A model generated the notes under the pieces. The model was not told the DNA's origin and made no database searches. It saw only the letters and a list, made by a program, of their open reading frames with translations. From Schistosoma haematobium (taxonomy: Eukaryota > Platyhelminthes > Trematoda > Strigeidida > Schistosomatidae), in NCBI RefSeq assembly GCF_000699445.3, contig NC_067202.1:6092958-6156957 (forward strand): a stretch of DNA of 64,000 nucleotides. The letters run 5' to 3'. This document shows positions 12,475 to 25,019 of the stretch, piece after piece; within the stretch, counting starts at the first letter, position 1, and every line of letters starts with the position of its first letter. The position numbers and the translations under genes were made by a program.

Positions 12475-12990
12475 TTTCTAAGCTGGTTGGGACATGTGTT
12501 ACGCTTCCCTGACCATCACCTACGCCGATATGCTGTATCAACCGGTGTAGAAATAAGTTGGAAGGAAGCTAGGGGTTATCTAACCAAAAACTCGTCATCA
12601 GTTCATGAAATCACTGACTGTGGATCTGACCCATGTTTGTAGATGCAGACTATGTGATTAGGGTCCATGCAATTGCCAAGACCAGTGGTTGGAGACGTTG
12701 AATGATATGGCTGATAATCGTTCACGTTAGCGTAGATACATTCACTATTTATCTTATACTATATCTTGAACTTCATTTTTCATTCCTCTACATAAATCTT
12801 GTCATTCTGCTTTTGCGAACCATATTCTCAATGTTTAGTCTTTATCGTTGTCATTACTATAACATTATTATCGATCGTTTCCACCATACATCATCCCAGT
12901 TTTATCTCATTTGGCTAATATGCGGTAAGACAACTTGAGCTAACAGATACTTATCCCAAGCTCTGTGTTGATCATAACTTACTAACCAAC
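12475..12990 (+). mobile_element. E non-LTR element, decayed C-terminal and 3' UTR
   Basis: Begins at 'agctggttgggacatgtgtt', the codons for the LxWLGHVLR-type motif of the E family C-terminus, and follows the same block order as 60936-61620 through the 3' UTR. Frameshifts and substitutions are extensive. The tail is eroded. Confidence 0.65.
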
Positions 12991-12999
12991 TGACAATAC

Positions 13000-14040
13000 T
13001 TTACCAATATAATACATGAGTTATTTATTTTCGTACAATTAAAATGATTAACTACACGAGTCGCAGCTTCCCATCTTAGTTAAGTTATGAGCATGGATAA
13101 CATGGAGAAAGACTAGCATTTTAGCCGAAATGAATGAAATAGTCAAGAGTATAACAGCAAGATATTTGTATCAGTGTATCGAGTATCATGCAATTGAGAC
13201 CTTTCCGTCCTTTGGTTGTCAGTCCCGAATGTTTGCTTGTGAAGGAACGATTGAGCCAGTCTTGTTGCTTACTCGATAAGGGCAACTGCCATAGAACACC
13301 TGGACAATTCTCCTTCAATGCAGGGAGAAGACGAAGTGTTAGGGAAACTTGATGTTCAACCAGAACAACTTGAAATGGTACAAATCAGTATATATATATT
13401 TAGTGACAAACGCATGACTTTCAATTGCAAACCAATCAGAAAGGAGCCAAGATCGTATGAAAGACGGAACTAGTAAAAATGCAATCGTGGTTAACATTAT
13501 TAATGATAGTTTAACATTATTAACAAATTGTTAAGTAATCTTCTGATCGCCTTAGCATTATGTTGTAACTTAGATGGTCCGTACTGATCTGCTTTTTTAA
13601 TGAGCATGTCTATTTTTCTTCACTGCTTTGATTATAAATTAAATACACAATAAGAATGGCGATGATTGACTGTCGATTCTTTCCTTTTATTATTGATAGT
13701 AGTTATAACTAAATAATTCATTAGTTTTCGGAAGGTTCACTTTCATACTACAGAGGGTCGAGAAAGCAACGACAAGGTCATGATGTACGAATCGTTATAA
13801 AACAATATTTATCTCAGGATATCAAATCAGGATAAGTAACGTGTGCGAATACCCAATTTTAATGAAGAAACTATCATTATGTATTTCGAAAAACACTCAT
13901 CTATGAATCGGAAAAAGCAATGAATATGAATAAACTTAAAGTCATATGAGATATAGTGATATTTCTTTCTTATGTTTGTGAGGGTTACTGTTGAAGTTGG
14001 AAGTTGGAAAAAATCATAAAAATAATCTATTCAGTAACAT
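13000..14040. other. AT-rich, unassigned
   Basis: The minus frame at 13121-13318 (65 residues, no Met-dependent context) has more balanced composition than its surroundings, but I recognise no domain. It may be a fragment of an unrecognised retroelement. Confidence 0.35.
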
Positions 14041-14059
14041 ATTACTAGCCATAAACACG

Positions 14060-14336
14060 TAGTGTGTTGTGTGTTACTGATGTCGACAGATATAAGTAGC
14101 ATGTATCACCAATCGAAGGTGGAATGCCCGGTGGCAGATTGAGAAAATCAAAGAAAAAAGAACGGGAACGGAGAGAGATTGATATGAAAACGAGAGAACA
14201 GTCAATTATGAGACAACTGATTGACATTTTGCAAATGAAGTATTTACTGTATGATTCCTGGATTTTACCAAGAGGTTCTGTAGTTTTTCAAAATACACTT
14301 GATTGTCCCTATTTGTGCTCTCGTTCACTACAGCAG
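14060..14336 (+). repeat. D dispersed repeat, copy 1
   Basis: About 275 bp starting 'gtgtgttactgatgtcgaca' and ending 'tgtgctctcgttcactac'. The same unit recurs at 34935, 35518, 39900 and 52350, and partially at 29281. It has no long open frame, tRNA-like box or terminal inverted repeat that I can see. Confidence 0.8.
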
Positions 14337-14589
14337 TATCTATGTTAAGCTCTTTCGTTACCCAGTATACCTTGGAAATTATTCAACCCTTCCTAAATCA
14401 GAACAGGAAGTAAAGTAGTTCTGTCGATATGTCATGCTAACGAATATTTTAAATATAATTTTCATTGTTTATCATGGTCGAAATGAAAGAAAATATTCAA
14501 GTTACCACTTGTTAACAGAAATAAATTTCGCGATGATTTTACATGGCATTGACAGTATGCTTTTGAATAGGTTGAATAACAAACTTATC

Positions 14590-14890
14590 TTAGATAGACC
14601 ACCACTGAAAATCTGGAAGCACCAAACGGCCGTTTCGTCCTACTACGGGACTGCTCAACAGTGCCCATCTACCAGCCCTCGTCCGGGCATAAAACCCACA
14701 ACCTCCAATCATACATGAAAACTCTGAACCTATAGATCTAATTATGTACATATCTAACTTCAGTCATCTGTTGTCTGAAATGGATGATTATCTCACGTCC
14801 GGCGTAGTTGAACTCCATAGGTTATAGCTTCTCACCAGAACTCCAGGAACTGAGTGCGATTATCATTAATATACAAGAATTTATGGAGAT
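14590..14890 (-). mobile_element. H2 hammerhead element, decayed
   Basis: Minus-oriented: 'gaccaccactgaaaatctgg' arm, then the ribozyme region with stem II and GAAACGGCCGTT, then a degraded tRNA-like segment and the 5' region ending near 14850. The core reads TTGAGCA and the cleavage triplet is lost. Confidence 0.7.
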
Positions 14891-14899
14891 TGTAGAACT

Positions 14900-15611
14900 T
14901 TATTCAGTTTAAACTATGAAACAGTGGTTTATCTATTACTGAGTAGTAAATTAAGTTATATAGAGCATCCTGATTATTGTCTCCAACCATCCAACGTCAA
15001 AAAGGAATGCAGAAAATGTTGAGTCACTTAGACACTAGTGTCCACATTTGCGAATTGATTAAAAGAATTCAGTCTATACTATGAAGTCTAGATAAATGTA
15101 TGACACTGCTTACTATCAAACAATAAACACTTTTCAATTAAATAATTTAAACTGAGTATATACAAATGATAAATAACTTATAAGTCAAGACAAGTATCTT
15201 TCTAGAAAGACAATGACAACTTCATGATCGAAGGAATCAACTCTAAGAACGAAATCTCACCCTCAAATAATCACAAAGCATGATGATAACATCATTCATA
15301 CAATATTGATCATGGTGTATTACTTTACAAATTATTAATGTTAATGAAGACGATTATATTATAGTAATAAAATTAAGTAATAACTCTTTCATCTTATCAA
15401 TCTTTTTAGTTCACTCTCAGATACATCAACATTAGAATATAATAATAGTTAAATTGGAACTCCTTTATTTAGAATAGTTTGTTGAATATGTAAACAAATG
15501 TGCTTAAAGATATACATTCCATTACAGAACAAAGCTTTCAGTATACACAGATATTTGTAATTTAGTATTCATGAAACTACAAACAACATGGTAGACAAAT
15601 ATAAACTAGAG

Positions 15612-15652
<41 letters not shown>

Positions 15653-15730
15653 GCTGTTTGTAAAAATACGTTCTGAATAAAGGTGTTAAGTAAATCATGT
15701 GTGTTGTATTCATCAGAAATTAATCTCAGT
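14900..15730. other. AT-rich with a TA microsatellite
   Basis: A TA run interrupted by TG occupies 15612-15652. Nothing else recognised. Confidence 0.5.
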
Positions 15731-15734
15731 TAGG

Positions 15735-15795
15735 GTACTGTTGAAAACCAGGGAGCATTGGATAGCTGTTCCATCCTAATATGGGACCCCTTCAA
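15735..15795 (-). mobile_element. H2 element, ribozyme-end fragment
   Basis: Minus-oriented remnant of the H2 3' arm and ribozyme ('gaaaaccagggagcattgga', 'ccatcctaatatgggacc'). The core is broken. Confidence 0.55.
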
Positions 15796-15829
15796 TCAAA
15801 GCTACAATATTCAGTTCACTAGTGATTTA

Positions 15830-16105
15830 TTTCAAGGTGCTTTTCTGAAGTTCCAATAAGAAGTTCTGTCTGATAGTTGTGATGAGTCAGGAATAAAACA
15901 CCTGTCATCACTGGAATCGGATGATGATCTCGATATATAATAAGTTGACTAAAGTTATAAGTATACTACTGGACACCAACCAAATGGTTAAGCACTTTCC
16001 ACAAAACTTGAAGGTTATATAGTTTTACATTGTTGAGGAGACTTATATTAAGATGAAACAACTGTCCAGCAGTCTTCAGTTTTCAATAGCACCCCAAATG
16101 AGACT
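15830..16105 (+). mobile_element. H2 element, decayed plus copy
   Basis: Has the H2 5' region ('gatttatttcaaggtgcttt'), a damaged tRNA-like segment and 'gttgaggagacttatattaa' followed by GATGAAACAACTGTCCAGC. It sits head-to-head with the preceding minus fragment. Confidence 0.55.
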
Positions 16106-16209
16106 ATTCTTTGACGAATGAAACTCACAAGCTAAACCTATCTCTTTAAAACCCATTTAACTAAATTAAAATATTTAAACATTGACCACAAACTTATGTA
16201 AACTTTGTA

Positions 16210-16530
16210 TCCAGGTGATTTGTGTCAACCTCCGCCTGGAGTCCCAGTGGAGGAAGAAATCAGGAAGAAGCGCTGGAAGTGGATAGGACACACATTGAGG
16301 AAAGCACCCAACTGCGTCACAAGACAAGCCCTCACATGGAATCCTCAAGGCCAAAGGAAAAGAGGAAGAGCAAAGAACACATGAGGTTGGGAAATGGAAA
16401 TAGACATGAAAAAAATGAACAAGAATTGGATGGAACTAGAAAAGAAGGCGGAGGACAGAGTGGGTTGGAGAATGCTGGTCGGCGGCCTATGCTCCATTTT
16501 GGGAGTAACAGGCGTAAGTAAGTAAGTAAG
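16210..16530 (+). pseudogene. RTE-like retrotransposon, C-terminal fragment
   Basis: One frame (from about 16236) reads [18 protein letters not shown], then [19 protein letters not shown], ending in GVTGVSK and the GTAAGTAAGTAAGT tail. These are the conserved C-terminal residues of an RTE-like reverse transcriptase ORF and match the minus-strand copy at 57869-58466. A TGA interrupts the frame near 16382. The polymerase and endonuclease domains are absent, so this is a 5'-truncated dead copy. The alternating tail is typical of RTE retrotransposons, which lack poly(A). The family is probably the schistosome SR2 type, but that needs alignment. Confidence 0.8.
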
Positions 16531-16948
16531 TATGTAATTAGTTATTATTTTTATGGGAAAAAAAGATACAAGTAGAGCAAATAATATATTTTATCGTGTG
16601 TACAGCTGTAAAAAAGTGACTTCCCTAAAATATCACCGGGATGGAATCAGCCATTTACGTGAGAGGCGGTGTATGTGTGGTTTGTTGACTGAATACATTT
16701 ACCGACTTAGGTTCTTTAAAAGCAACGGATTTAGCATCAATATTGAATACTTAGTAAAATATTAATTCCACGGGATTACTTGTTTTTATTAATAAACAAA
16801 CTAGGGAGTTCAGTAATCAGTATTGAGAGGAAATCTAGTCCATAGAAGGATTCCAATTATAGTCTACTAATAAGTTGCGAAAACATTCGTGATATGCTAA
16901 AAACCAAGCTAAACGAAAGCCACAACATTAAAAGACGAAACTACGTAG

Positions 16949-16950
<2 letters not shown>

Positions 16951-16986
<36 letters not shown>

Positions 16987-17009
16987 TATTATTATTATTA
17001 TTATTATTG
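16951..17009. repeat. ATT microsatellite
   Basis: About 19 ATT units with one ACT interruption. Confidence 0.95.
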
Positions 17010-17695
17010 AGCAAATTGAAATGCCACTGTTGCGATAGTAGAGAAACAGGATAGTCATTGGTTGGCTGGTTTCTGACCTTCAGTTTCAGCCTTGACTACT
17101 GATTGGTCAACTGATAGCTAATTCAAACTCATACTATTATGGCTTAATATTCTGTTTATGAATTGCAAAGTTGTAATTTTCTAAGTAATTTGTTCAGTTA
17201 GTTACGTCTTTTGGAATCAGTTTGCAGTTGGCGATTAATTTAGTGGACCATTTCAACTATTCCAATATCTTTTCAACCAATTATCAAAACAGTATTTATT
17301 TTTGGAAACTAACAGACAATTTACTCTCTTAGTTGTTACGACGATATATTCGCAAAATGAGACACACTGTAAGGATAGTTGCCCTAGCTCACTGAAATCC
17401 TAGTTACATGTTGCTGGAGCTATTAGGACGTTATCTCTGGGATATTTTTCATTTCATTATCCCCACCTTTCATTTAAATAACAACATCATGTTACTTAAT
17501 CTTCAGTAGTTTAATAGGTATTTGAATAATTGTTTTCTATTAGAAGACCATATAAAGTAACAAATGACGTTTAATTTTCCGTGTCATAGTGAATAATATT
17601 TCGTTCCGTTATGAGGAATGCACCCTATAGTTCATCTAAGTAGTAAATAAGTCTCTTTATTAAGATACTGAGAAAAAAATATGAGCTATTCTAGA
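17010..17695. other. AT-rich, no gene seen
   Basis: No repeat family or gene recognised. Confidence 0.4.
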
Positions 17696-17699
17696 CACT

Positions 17700-17990
17700 T
17701 ACAGTCAATGTTGTTAATGTTAGGGATTGGAACTGGTTATTCTCCATCGGTATATGTGCATCTTGAACGGATCACCCCAGCACTGCTAGTTAGTCACAAG
17801 TTTTTAGTAAAATTGGAGGGTGACTGGTTATCAATAGAATCCATGACTTACTTTTCATTCTGTTTGAGACTCATAAGCTGAATATACACTTACCTCAGTC
17901 TTAATGTTAAGCACACTGAACTTTGAATCAAATATCTTTTGCATCGTATACTAGCAAGTCATCCATTGAACTAATGAGTTCAGTAAACCA
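17700..17990 (-). mobile_element. H1 element, strongly decayed
   Basis: The block order matches H1 in minus orientation: 'ggtatatgtgcatcttgaac', 'agtcacaagttttta', a remnant of the ribozyme 3' part and 'gggactcataagctg'-like sequence near 17867. No functional ribozyme remains. Confidence 0.45.
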
Positions 17991-18329
17991 CCAATTTGTT
18001 CAATGAATATCGATCTTTGTTTTAATCTATTTCTACCTCTATTGACAAGTTTTATACGGGATGAAATACACTACAAGTTACTATTAAACTTCAATTTAGA
18101 TAGTTTATTTTGCGTAATGAGAAAAAATTCATTATTCAATGCAAAATACAATGACACATGATTCTAATTTGATTGAGATTAGTAAACAATCGAAAAACTC
18201 AAATTGAAGATCATTGAAAATCTAAAATTCAAATGAGTTTGATATAGAATAAAGTCCAAAATACACAATGAAAAATAAATAAAAAATTAATCAATCTATA
18301 ACTTTTCATTTAACTCTATTAATTTTTTT

Positions 18330-18405
18330 GATTGAGATCATGAACAGATTGATGTTAGACCACCTTTGTAAACCTGGAAGCACTGGACGGCCGTTTCTTC
18401 CTATT
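18330..18405 (-). mobile_element. H2 element, 3' end fragment
   Basis: H2 3' arm and the start of the ribozyme ('cactggacggccgtttcttc'). It stops abruptly at 18405, followed by unrelated AT-rich sequence to 18518. Confidence 0.7.
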
Positions 18406-18518
18406 AATTCTGTTGGATTATAGAAAGAAAATAAACAAAAGAAAGAGAGAAAATATGATGAAATGTTATAAACGAGTAATAGATGAGATTCTTTCTAGAT
18501 TTCTTTATGTTATAAATC

Positions 18519-18775
18519 ATTATCAGAAGGGGTTTTGTGGAAATTTTAGAAATTTCAATAGTTGAAATCATGAGTCGATTGAAGCTAGACCACCATGAAA
18601 AACCTGAGAGCGCTAGACGGCCGTTTCGTCCTGTTGTGAGACTCATCATCAGTGTGCATCAACGATCCCGCACCTCCGCGAGATTCCAACTCAGGACCAT
18701 CAGTCTCACGCGCGAACACAACCTATAGACCATTGAGCTGGCATCCAACGATATCAATGTCTAACTTCAACTAGT
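18519..18775 (-). mobile_element. H2 hammerhead element, minus copy
   Basis: Extends from the H2 3' terminus ('tatcagaaggggttttgtgg') through the ribozyme region and tRNA-like segment to 'atgtctaacttcaac'. The A- and B-box-like regions are recognisable. The ribozyme has a small insertion (GATGATGAGTC) in the core and is probably inactive. Confidence 0.75.
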
Positions 18776-18925
18776 CCTGGGTTCGAATCCCGTGTGCAGG
18801 ATCGTGGATGTGAGTTGCTGAGGAGTCCCATAGTAGGACGAAATGGCAGACCAGTTCTTCTTGGTTTTCAATGGTGGTCTAACTTAGAACGATTCATGAT
18901 CTTAATATTTAAACATCTAACATTG
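18776..18925 (+). mobile_element. H2 hammerhead element, plus 3' half
   Basis: Joins the minus copy head-to-head. It carries the B box (GGGTTCGAATCCC near 18779) and the ribozyme with CTGAGGAGTCCC, stem II and GAAA intact. The cleavage triplet is changed to GAC, so cleavage is not expected. Confidence 0.75.
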
Positions 18926-18929
18926 TGTA

Positions 18930-19510
18930 CAGAAGTAATATAATAAACCGGAAATTATAATATATTATTACCTGTAAGGATTTGTTATTTTTTTTCTGTT
19001 GAATTAGTCAATCTCTGTTGAAAGATATACTCCTTGAATATATTTCTCTATACCGATTGAATTCATACAATCTCCTTTTAAATGCTTTAAGCAACAATTG
19101 AATTGGATCCATTTTGCCCTTCGATGTCACAAGAATACTTCAATACAAAATAAAAGACGGGAAAATCGGAAAAGAAATCTTACTTTGAAAGTCAATTTAT
19201 ATACAAAAAAAACAAATATATTTACAGTACTATTTATGATTTTGAGATTTTGTAGACTTTTGAGAACCTGATAAAATTGTTGGGAAAAAAACATGGCGTA
19301 TATTTCCAACAATTTTCCAGCTATTGGAAACAATTTTTTTCTAAGAATTATGAAAAGTTACTAATGAAAGCTAAAATATGTACTTTCAAAAAGATCATGT
19401 TAATAATCTTTTCCTTTGTTTCTGGCTTGAAAAATTACAATTCACAATGCTTGTTAGTTATTACTTTGTTATACAGTAGTAATGATATACCACCAATATA
19501 TGGAATATTA
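18930..19510. other. AT-rich, no gene seen
   Basis: Two overlapping short open frames on opposite strands (19127-19333 and 19277-19537) look like chance AT-rich frames. The second one runs into the H2 copy. Confidence 0.4.
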
Positions 19511-19514
19511 ACAA

Positions 19515-19975
19515 TGATTCATAATTTCAATAGTTGAAATCATGAATCAATTGAAACTAGACCACCATGGAAAACCTGGAAGCACTCGATGGCTGTGACT
19601 GACTTCAAGAGGCATTTCCTAGAGTTCTAGTGAGAAGTATTGACGAGTGGAGTTCAACCAGGTCTATTGTGAGATATCAACTCACTGAAGACAATGATGT
19701 ACATTGGCGTAATTTCGTGGATTAGTTGAAGTTAGACATTAACACTATTGAATGCCAGCTGGCTCAGTGGTCTAATGGTTAGGCGCTCGCGCGCAAAACT
19801 GATAAGTCCTTGGTTGGAATCTCGTGGAGGTGCGGGATCGTTGATGCACAACACTGCTAAGGAGTTCCATACTAGCTGCTTCTAGGTTTTCCATGATGGT
19901 CTAACTTCAACTGACTCATGATTTCAACTATTGAAATTTCTAAAATCTCCACAAAACCCCTTCTGACAAAATGTA
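19515..19975 (+). mobile_element. H2 element, complete copy with terminal inverted repeats
   Basis: The most complete H2 layout in the window. The left arm (19518-19590) is the inverted complement of the right arm (19880-19970). Inside are the 5' region ('gacttcaagaggcatttcct'), the linker, the tRNA-like segment ('ggctcagtggtctaatggtt', 'ggttggaatctc') and a damaged ribozyme (CTAAGGAGTTCC; GGACGAAACGG deleted near 19872). Length is about 460 bp. No target duplication could be assigned by eye. Confidence 0.8.
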
Positions 19976-19979
19976 ATTA

Positions 19980-20510
19980 TGATATAAACTGTTAGAAATA
20001 ACGTGACAACACTACAGCATAATGTATACATTGAATGAAATAAACTTTCTTTTCAATTTAAGGTCAATTTCAATAATTTTTGTAATTATATAATACAAAT
20101 AAGTACAATTATAGCTTCTTTTGGTTAATCTATAGATTGTTATAATCATACACGAAATTGATAATGATAATCTTAGTAATATAATAATTGAACAGTTGAT
20201 TATATATTTGTCAACTTATACATTGAATCATTGAAGTTATCAGCTTACTTACATATATTAATAAACATTATAAATAGAGTAATAATATACCATACAGTGA
20301 TAAGATTAGATTAGATGATTGTTTCATAACGATTAATATGATGTATTTATGCATAGATTACTGACTCGTTATCCATATTATTATTAAGTTAAGTAGTCTT
20401 TTAAGAATATACACAACAAAAATGAACATGTTTAAAGTGATGTTATTTATTGATAAAGAATATGATACGAGAAATTCACGAGAACATATAATGCATATAT
20501 TACAGAAAAA
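19980..20510. other. AT-rich, no gene seen
   Basis: No recognised gene or repeat. Confidence 0.4.
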
Positions 20511-20512
20511 AA

Positions 20513-20790
20513 GTATTGGACGGTCGTTTCTTCCTAGTATGGGACTCCTCAACAATGTGCATCCATGATCCTGCATACGGGATTCCAGACCAAGACCTAC
20601 GGTCTCACGAACGAACACTTAACGTCTAGACCACTGAGCAAGGCATCCAATTGTGTTAATGCCTAACTTTAATCAATCCACGATATTGCGTGACTGTCCT
20701 CCATTGTCTTCAGTGAGTAAATGCCTTACAACGGATATGGATGAACTCCATTGGTCATGGCTTCTCACTAGAACTCAATCAATTTAAGCT
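20513..20790 (-). mobile_element. H2 element, minus copy lacking its 3' arm
   Basis: Begins inside the ribozyme ('agtattggacggtcgtttct') and continues through stem II, the tRNA-like segment and the 5' region to 'ggcttctcactagaactc'. The core reads TTGAGGA, and GAAA is preceded by a stem II mismatch. Confidence 0.75.
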
Positions 20791-20799
20791 CAACAATAT

Positions 20800-21635
20800 C
20801 CACAAGCTTTAACTGAGTGATATCTGCTAAAATTTATGATCAGTAGAATTTCGTCACTGTATATAACAAAAATCTGTTTTCGTATTGACTTGTGTTTAAA
20901 TGGCGACAAAATATATGAAAACTGTATCAACTGAATAGTAGTTTTACGACAGCTCTACAGATTAAAACTTTTAATTAATTAAATCACTGTGAATGGGACG
21001 TTATGTCTCATGGTGAATCCATTACCTTAAAATCATTGAATTGGTGAATATTTGGTGGTAGATATTTTCAACTATCATTAATTCAAGATTAATCAATAAT
21101 AACTACCTAACTTTTGAACAAGGACAAACTCCACCGGTAACGATATCCAGCGAAAATTCATTTCAAATGCATCTCGAAGTTAAGCATTGGTAATCAGATA
21201 ATTACAGATAGATTGAGAGCTTCTGACGTGGTATTCGTCTCGGATCGACTGCAGATTCTTGGATTTGAATATCAATCTAACTACTGTCTATCCATGAAGA
21301 ATAGTACCTACAAATTAAATCGTTACTCATAAATCAATCAAAAGCATAGTCGCTCATTTTGTGTTGAATCAAATAATTTAAGTCATTACACAATAAACAA
21401 AATCATAATGTACTAGCAAAAAGGCAGTATTACACATTACGTCAAAATAGTACGAAAAGGAAAAATCATATAGATCCTTGTCCCAATTTAAAATTCGTCA
21501 TTAGTTCGAAATCAAGAAGTAAAGAAGAATCGACACTGAAACCTCTAGCAAGTAAACAGAAGAATATTCCAACCTTGGGGTCATGGAGTTCAGGAATCCT
21601 AGAGTAGAACAATACAATCGATAAAATCCTCATGC
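20800..21635. other. AT-rich, no gene seen
   Basis: No recognised gene or repeat. Confidence 0.4.
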
Positions 21636-21639
21636 CTTC

Positions 21640-22250
21640 GACGACTGATAATACTGGAAAAAATAGTATCTAATTGTATGCGTTATAAGAGTTTCCTCCG
21701 TTTTATTAAAATGATAGCGCACGTGTAATTCATGTGCTACACATCTCAATCGATAACCATTCACACCATCAAACTTCGGTCTCGATCGCGAACGCCTTAC
21801 ATCTAAACAACTAACACGGAATACAATCATATACAAATGTAACCTCAATCAATCCACAATATTATACGATTATCTCTCGTTGTCTACAATCGGTAACTAT
21901 CTCATCATACATGGTTTAGCTACACAAGTCACGTCTTCTCACTACAAATATTCGAATTCCCTATTGAGGCAAATCAACAGTACTTCCACCTATTCAACGC
22001 GGGTCTACATTACATCCATCCATCATTTCAATCACATTCAACAGTCTCCACAACACCACACTGAACACGAATTTTCAAATGCATCGAACACTCTCATTCA
22101 AATATCACTACTCACATCATGATTTCACCATCCACAAAATATACTTCTTAATGATAATAATAATCACCATTTCTATCTCAAACATCACGCAACACACGAC
22201 ACAACACAAACACTAAATTAATGACAAAACTATCATTCAACAAATTAAAA
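21640..22250 (-). repeat. CA-skewed repeat with H2 5' part, inverted partner of 30 kb
   Basis: From about 21790 to 22250 this is the inverted complement of 30285-30760, with essentially no differences apart from ATT-run length. The rest (21640-21790) is a decayed H2 element in minus orientation. As a result the same 80-residue open frame appears at 21880-22122 (plus) and 30429-30671 (minus). I regard that frame as a consequence of the strongly CA-rich strand rather than a gene. Confidence 0.8.
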
Positions 22251-22339
22251 ATTTCTAAACAATGTTGGTACACGTGTAAATCCATACATGAATGTAACTA
22301 GGTTTCTCAAAGTTATGAATAGGTCATTATGATGATTAA

Positions 22340-22355
22340 ATACTACTACTACTAT

Positions 22356-22406
<51 letters not shown>

Positions 22407-22408
22407 CT
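22340..22408. repeat. ACT microsatellite
   Basis: About 22 ACT/CTA units with one ATT interruption, immediately beside the R element. Confidence 0.95.
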
Positions 22409-22424
22409 ACACTGTTTTATTATT

Positions 22425-22930
22425 TATTTAGACACATGAACATTGGTACAAGAAGGCACCAAATATATATGTGCCACAATTCATCATTCGATTTGTGTAA
22501 GGGCTAGTATGTAGTACGAGTACCCAAACCGAAGTAGTTAGTTTTCTTAGGTGGCCACTTCTCGAGCCTTTGACCTCTAGGTCTAATCCATAAGGCAGTG
22601 GGGCAACGTCAGGGGATGCAGTTCCATGATAGCTGGCGATTAACAATAGGTTCATATGCCATATGCTCCGTCAGGATCCTGGAGCTTATGTTTACCATTG
22701 GTTTGGAATCAGGGTTTTCCAACTCCCCTAGGTGGTTCCTCCATATCTATAAGCTCGGCTGGACATTCGCTTTTCGTCTTCTTGATTTCGTAAACCACAT
22801 CCCCACTGAGAAAAGTCAGTGAATAAAACTTTCCTGACATTGACTGTACACGAGTGGGGACATGAGAGCATTTTAACGTGGAGAGTGGAATCTCACCACC
22901 CTCGGTCGTATTAGGGCATTTAGGGGCACA
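22425..22930 (-). mobile_element. R retroelement, near full length
   Basis: On the minus strand it runs from 'tgccctaatacgaccgagg' (about 22918) to the AAATA-type tail at 22420. It contains all the internal blocks, including 'gtggtttacgaaatcaagaa' and 'ccaaaccaatggtaaacat'. There is no open frame of useful length. Confidence 0.8.
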
Positions 22931-22949
22931 CTACTACTCCCATTACGGA

Positions 22950-25015
22950 TGATAATTACTAATCCAGAGTAATAATAGTGACAATAATGAGATGACATAC
23001 TTAATCGTAATAATAAGTAGATTGATTCACTTTAACAGAGGTAAACTTGTAATAATTCTTACTACGTGTTTTAAAGATTTAGAGAAAAGAAATGAAATGT
23101 TTAATATCATTGTACTTTAAACCAACCAGATAAACTTTTATCATATTTAAAAAAAATCAAATTATTTTTACCATAGCACATTCTGGTAACAGTGGTGATA
23201 ATGATAAATCTTAATTTGAACTTAATTTTACATCATATACTGTGGTCGAAATCATTTAGAACACTCGTGAGAACAGTCGACGATTAGTGAACAACTATTT
23301 TGGTGGACTTTTGTTCTCCGAACTGGATGGTTTAGTCGTGGATCTTTCATCGTTTTCCACAACCAAACCATCTAGTTCAGAGAATAAAACTCCATCAAAA
23401 TCATCCCCCTGAGTTATAAATCTTCTCTACCATCTCAATGAACAATTATTTAGTTCAGGTTTAAGACTATTCAATAGTAGATATCAAATGGATATTTACA
23501 GATCATATCAGGAATAGAATACTTTTAGGTCACTGAGACAGAGTCGACTAACTTTTGTATTTAAAACGTGAATCAGTAACACTGTATTACATTGATGATA
23601 ATAAGTGATCATTGTGCCATGTCACTGAATCAAAGTAATGAATTATATGCATTACGGTCAATGTGGAGTTCGAATTTTGTAGATTCTATTCGATGTATTA
23701 GTTTTAAGAGCATACCGCTGAGATCTTTGTATTGAGTTGGAACTACTGAGTAGTGCTCTAGTTGATGCGAATCAGTCAGTAAATCAGTTGGAATTAAGTA
23801 GTCAATCTTTGAAAGTCTTCTTAGCCTATCGATCAAATACTATTGGTTATCCAGAGACTTATGTAGTAATAGAATCCCACCCAACAAAATAGGTGAAGCC
23901 TGTATGCCCTTCCAAAGAAAAGAATGTCCAACTGCAGCACTAGAGAAAGCAAAGTAAGTGAACACGTTTGTGTATAAGTAGGGAAATCGATATCTGTAAC
24001 ACAGGAGGATACCTTACAGCCTACACTTCTCTGCAGTTCAGACGAACAAGTTATGATCTACACTTTCCTATCACTTTTGGAAAGTTTCAAAAAATAAAAA
24101 GCGTTTAGAGCCAATAATGTACACATCAGTATGGAACGTGGAACTACTGCAAGTATGTTTTACATGTATGTATAGAGGACCCACATCAAAGACATATACA
24201 TTCTACAGTACACATATAGGGATAGATGATCGTGGTCACAAGTGTACGTTACATTTGTATATAGAAGAATAGGTCGAGGCCTACACACTCCATAGTACCA
24301 CATAGATGTAGAAGCAAACATCCCAGTTCGTAGCTCAGCGAATTCCAAATACCGAATAAATAACAAGTAAACAAATCAATCAGGAAATAAGTCATCATGG
24401 GAGACCTGTTCTCATCACGTTCATACCATAAGCAAGTTTATTGTAGGTCCTTGTTCACTGATTACGACACACTTTATTGTCTTCGCTCCCACCCGCTTCC
24501 CCCAGACTTAATGGACCTGTCCAGAGTAAATTCGACTGGGCATCAGAAGAAAAGTTTCTCCCTAGCACCACCTACACGCTTTTCAATACAAGGTTAACCT
24601 TCTTTCTTCATTAATTAGATTTTAAGACAGAGTAGCTGATTATTCTGATCTCTATCTGTGATAGAGTGGACAGTCAGCCCGACCATCGCCAGTTTAAGCG
24701 GAGTGGGTGATCAATTGAGTTTCTACTTGACCGTCCACGTTAAGTTATGAACACAGTCTACTAACTCCAGGGCACCAAGTAGAAATTAGGGTTATTCATT
24801 CCCTTGGAGAGACCTAACTACTTTAAATATAAATGATAAATTTCATTTACAAAGTTAAAAATAAGACCAGAGATTTGAGTTAATACAGATTTTACTCATA
24901 TTCATATTTATCAGGTGTAAAATGATTACTGCTTTAAGATTTCAATGAACTCATGAAGTTATTTATAGAAGAAATGTATAAGTTATAATAACAATGGGAC
25001 GATACAATTAAGCAA
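22950..25015. other. Mostly unassigned sequence
   Basis: Apart from the hairpin at 23298-23402, no gene or known repeat is recognised. The small frames at 23630, 24160 and 24397 have no domains. The stretch 23880-24600 is less AT-rich than its surroundings and could be part of an unrecognised element. Confidence 0.35.
23298..23402. repeat. Imperfect palindrome (foldback)
   Basis: The left arm 'gaactggatggttt' near 23319 pairs with 'aaaccatctagttc' near 23365. Pairing continues outward through 'ggtggacttttgttctc' and its imperfect complement 'gagaataaaactccatc'. Arms are about 38 nt with a loop of about 28 nt. Confidence 0.7.
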
Positions 25016-25019
25016 CATC

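Noticed and set aside
21880..22122. An 80-residue protein that appears twice in the window (also at 30429-30671, minus strand)
   Set aside because: Identity is explained by the inverted DNA repeat. The frame stays open because its strand is CA-rich and poor in stop codons, and nothing supports translation.
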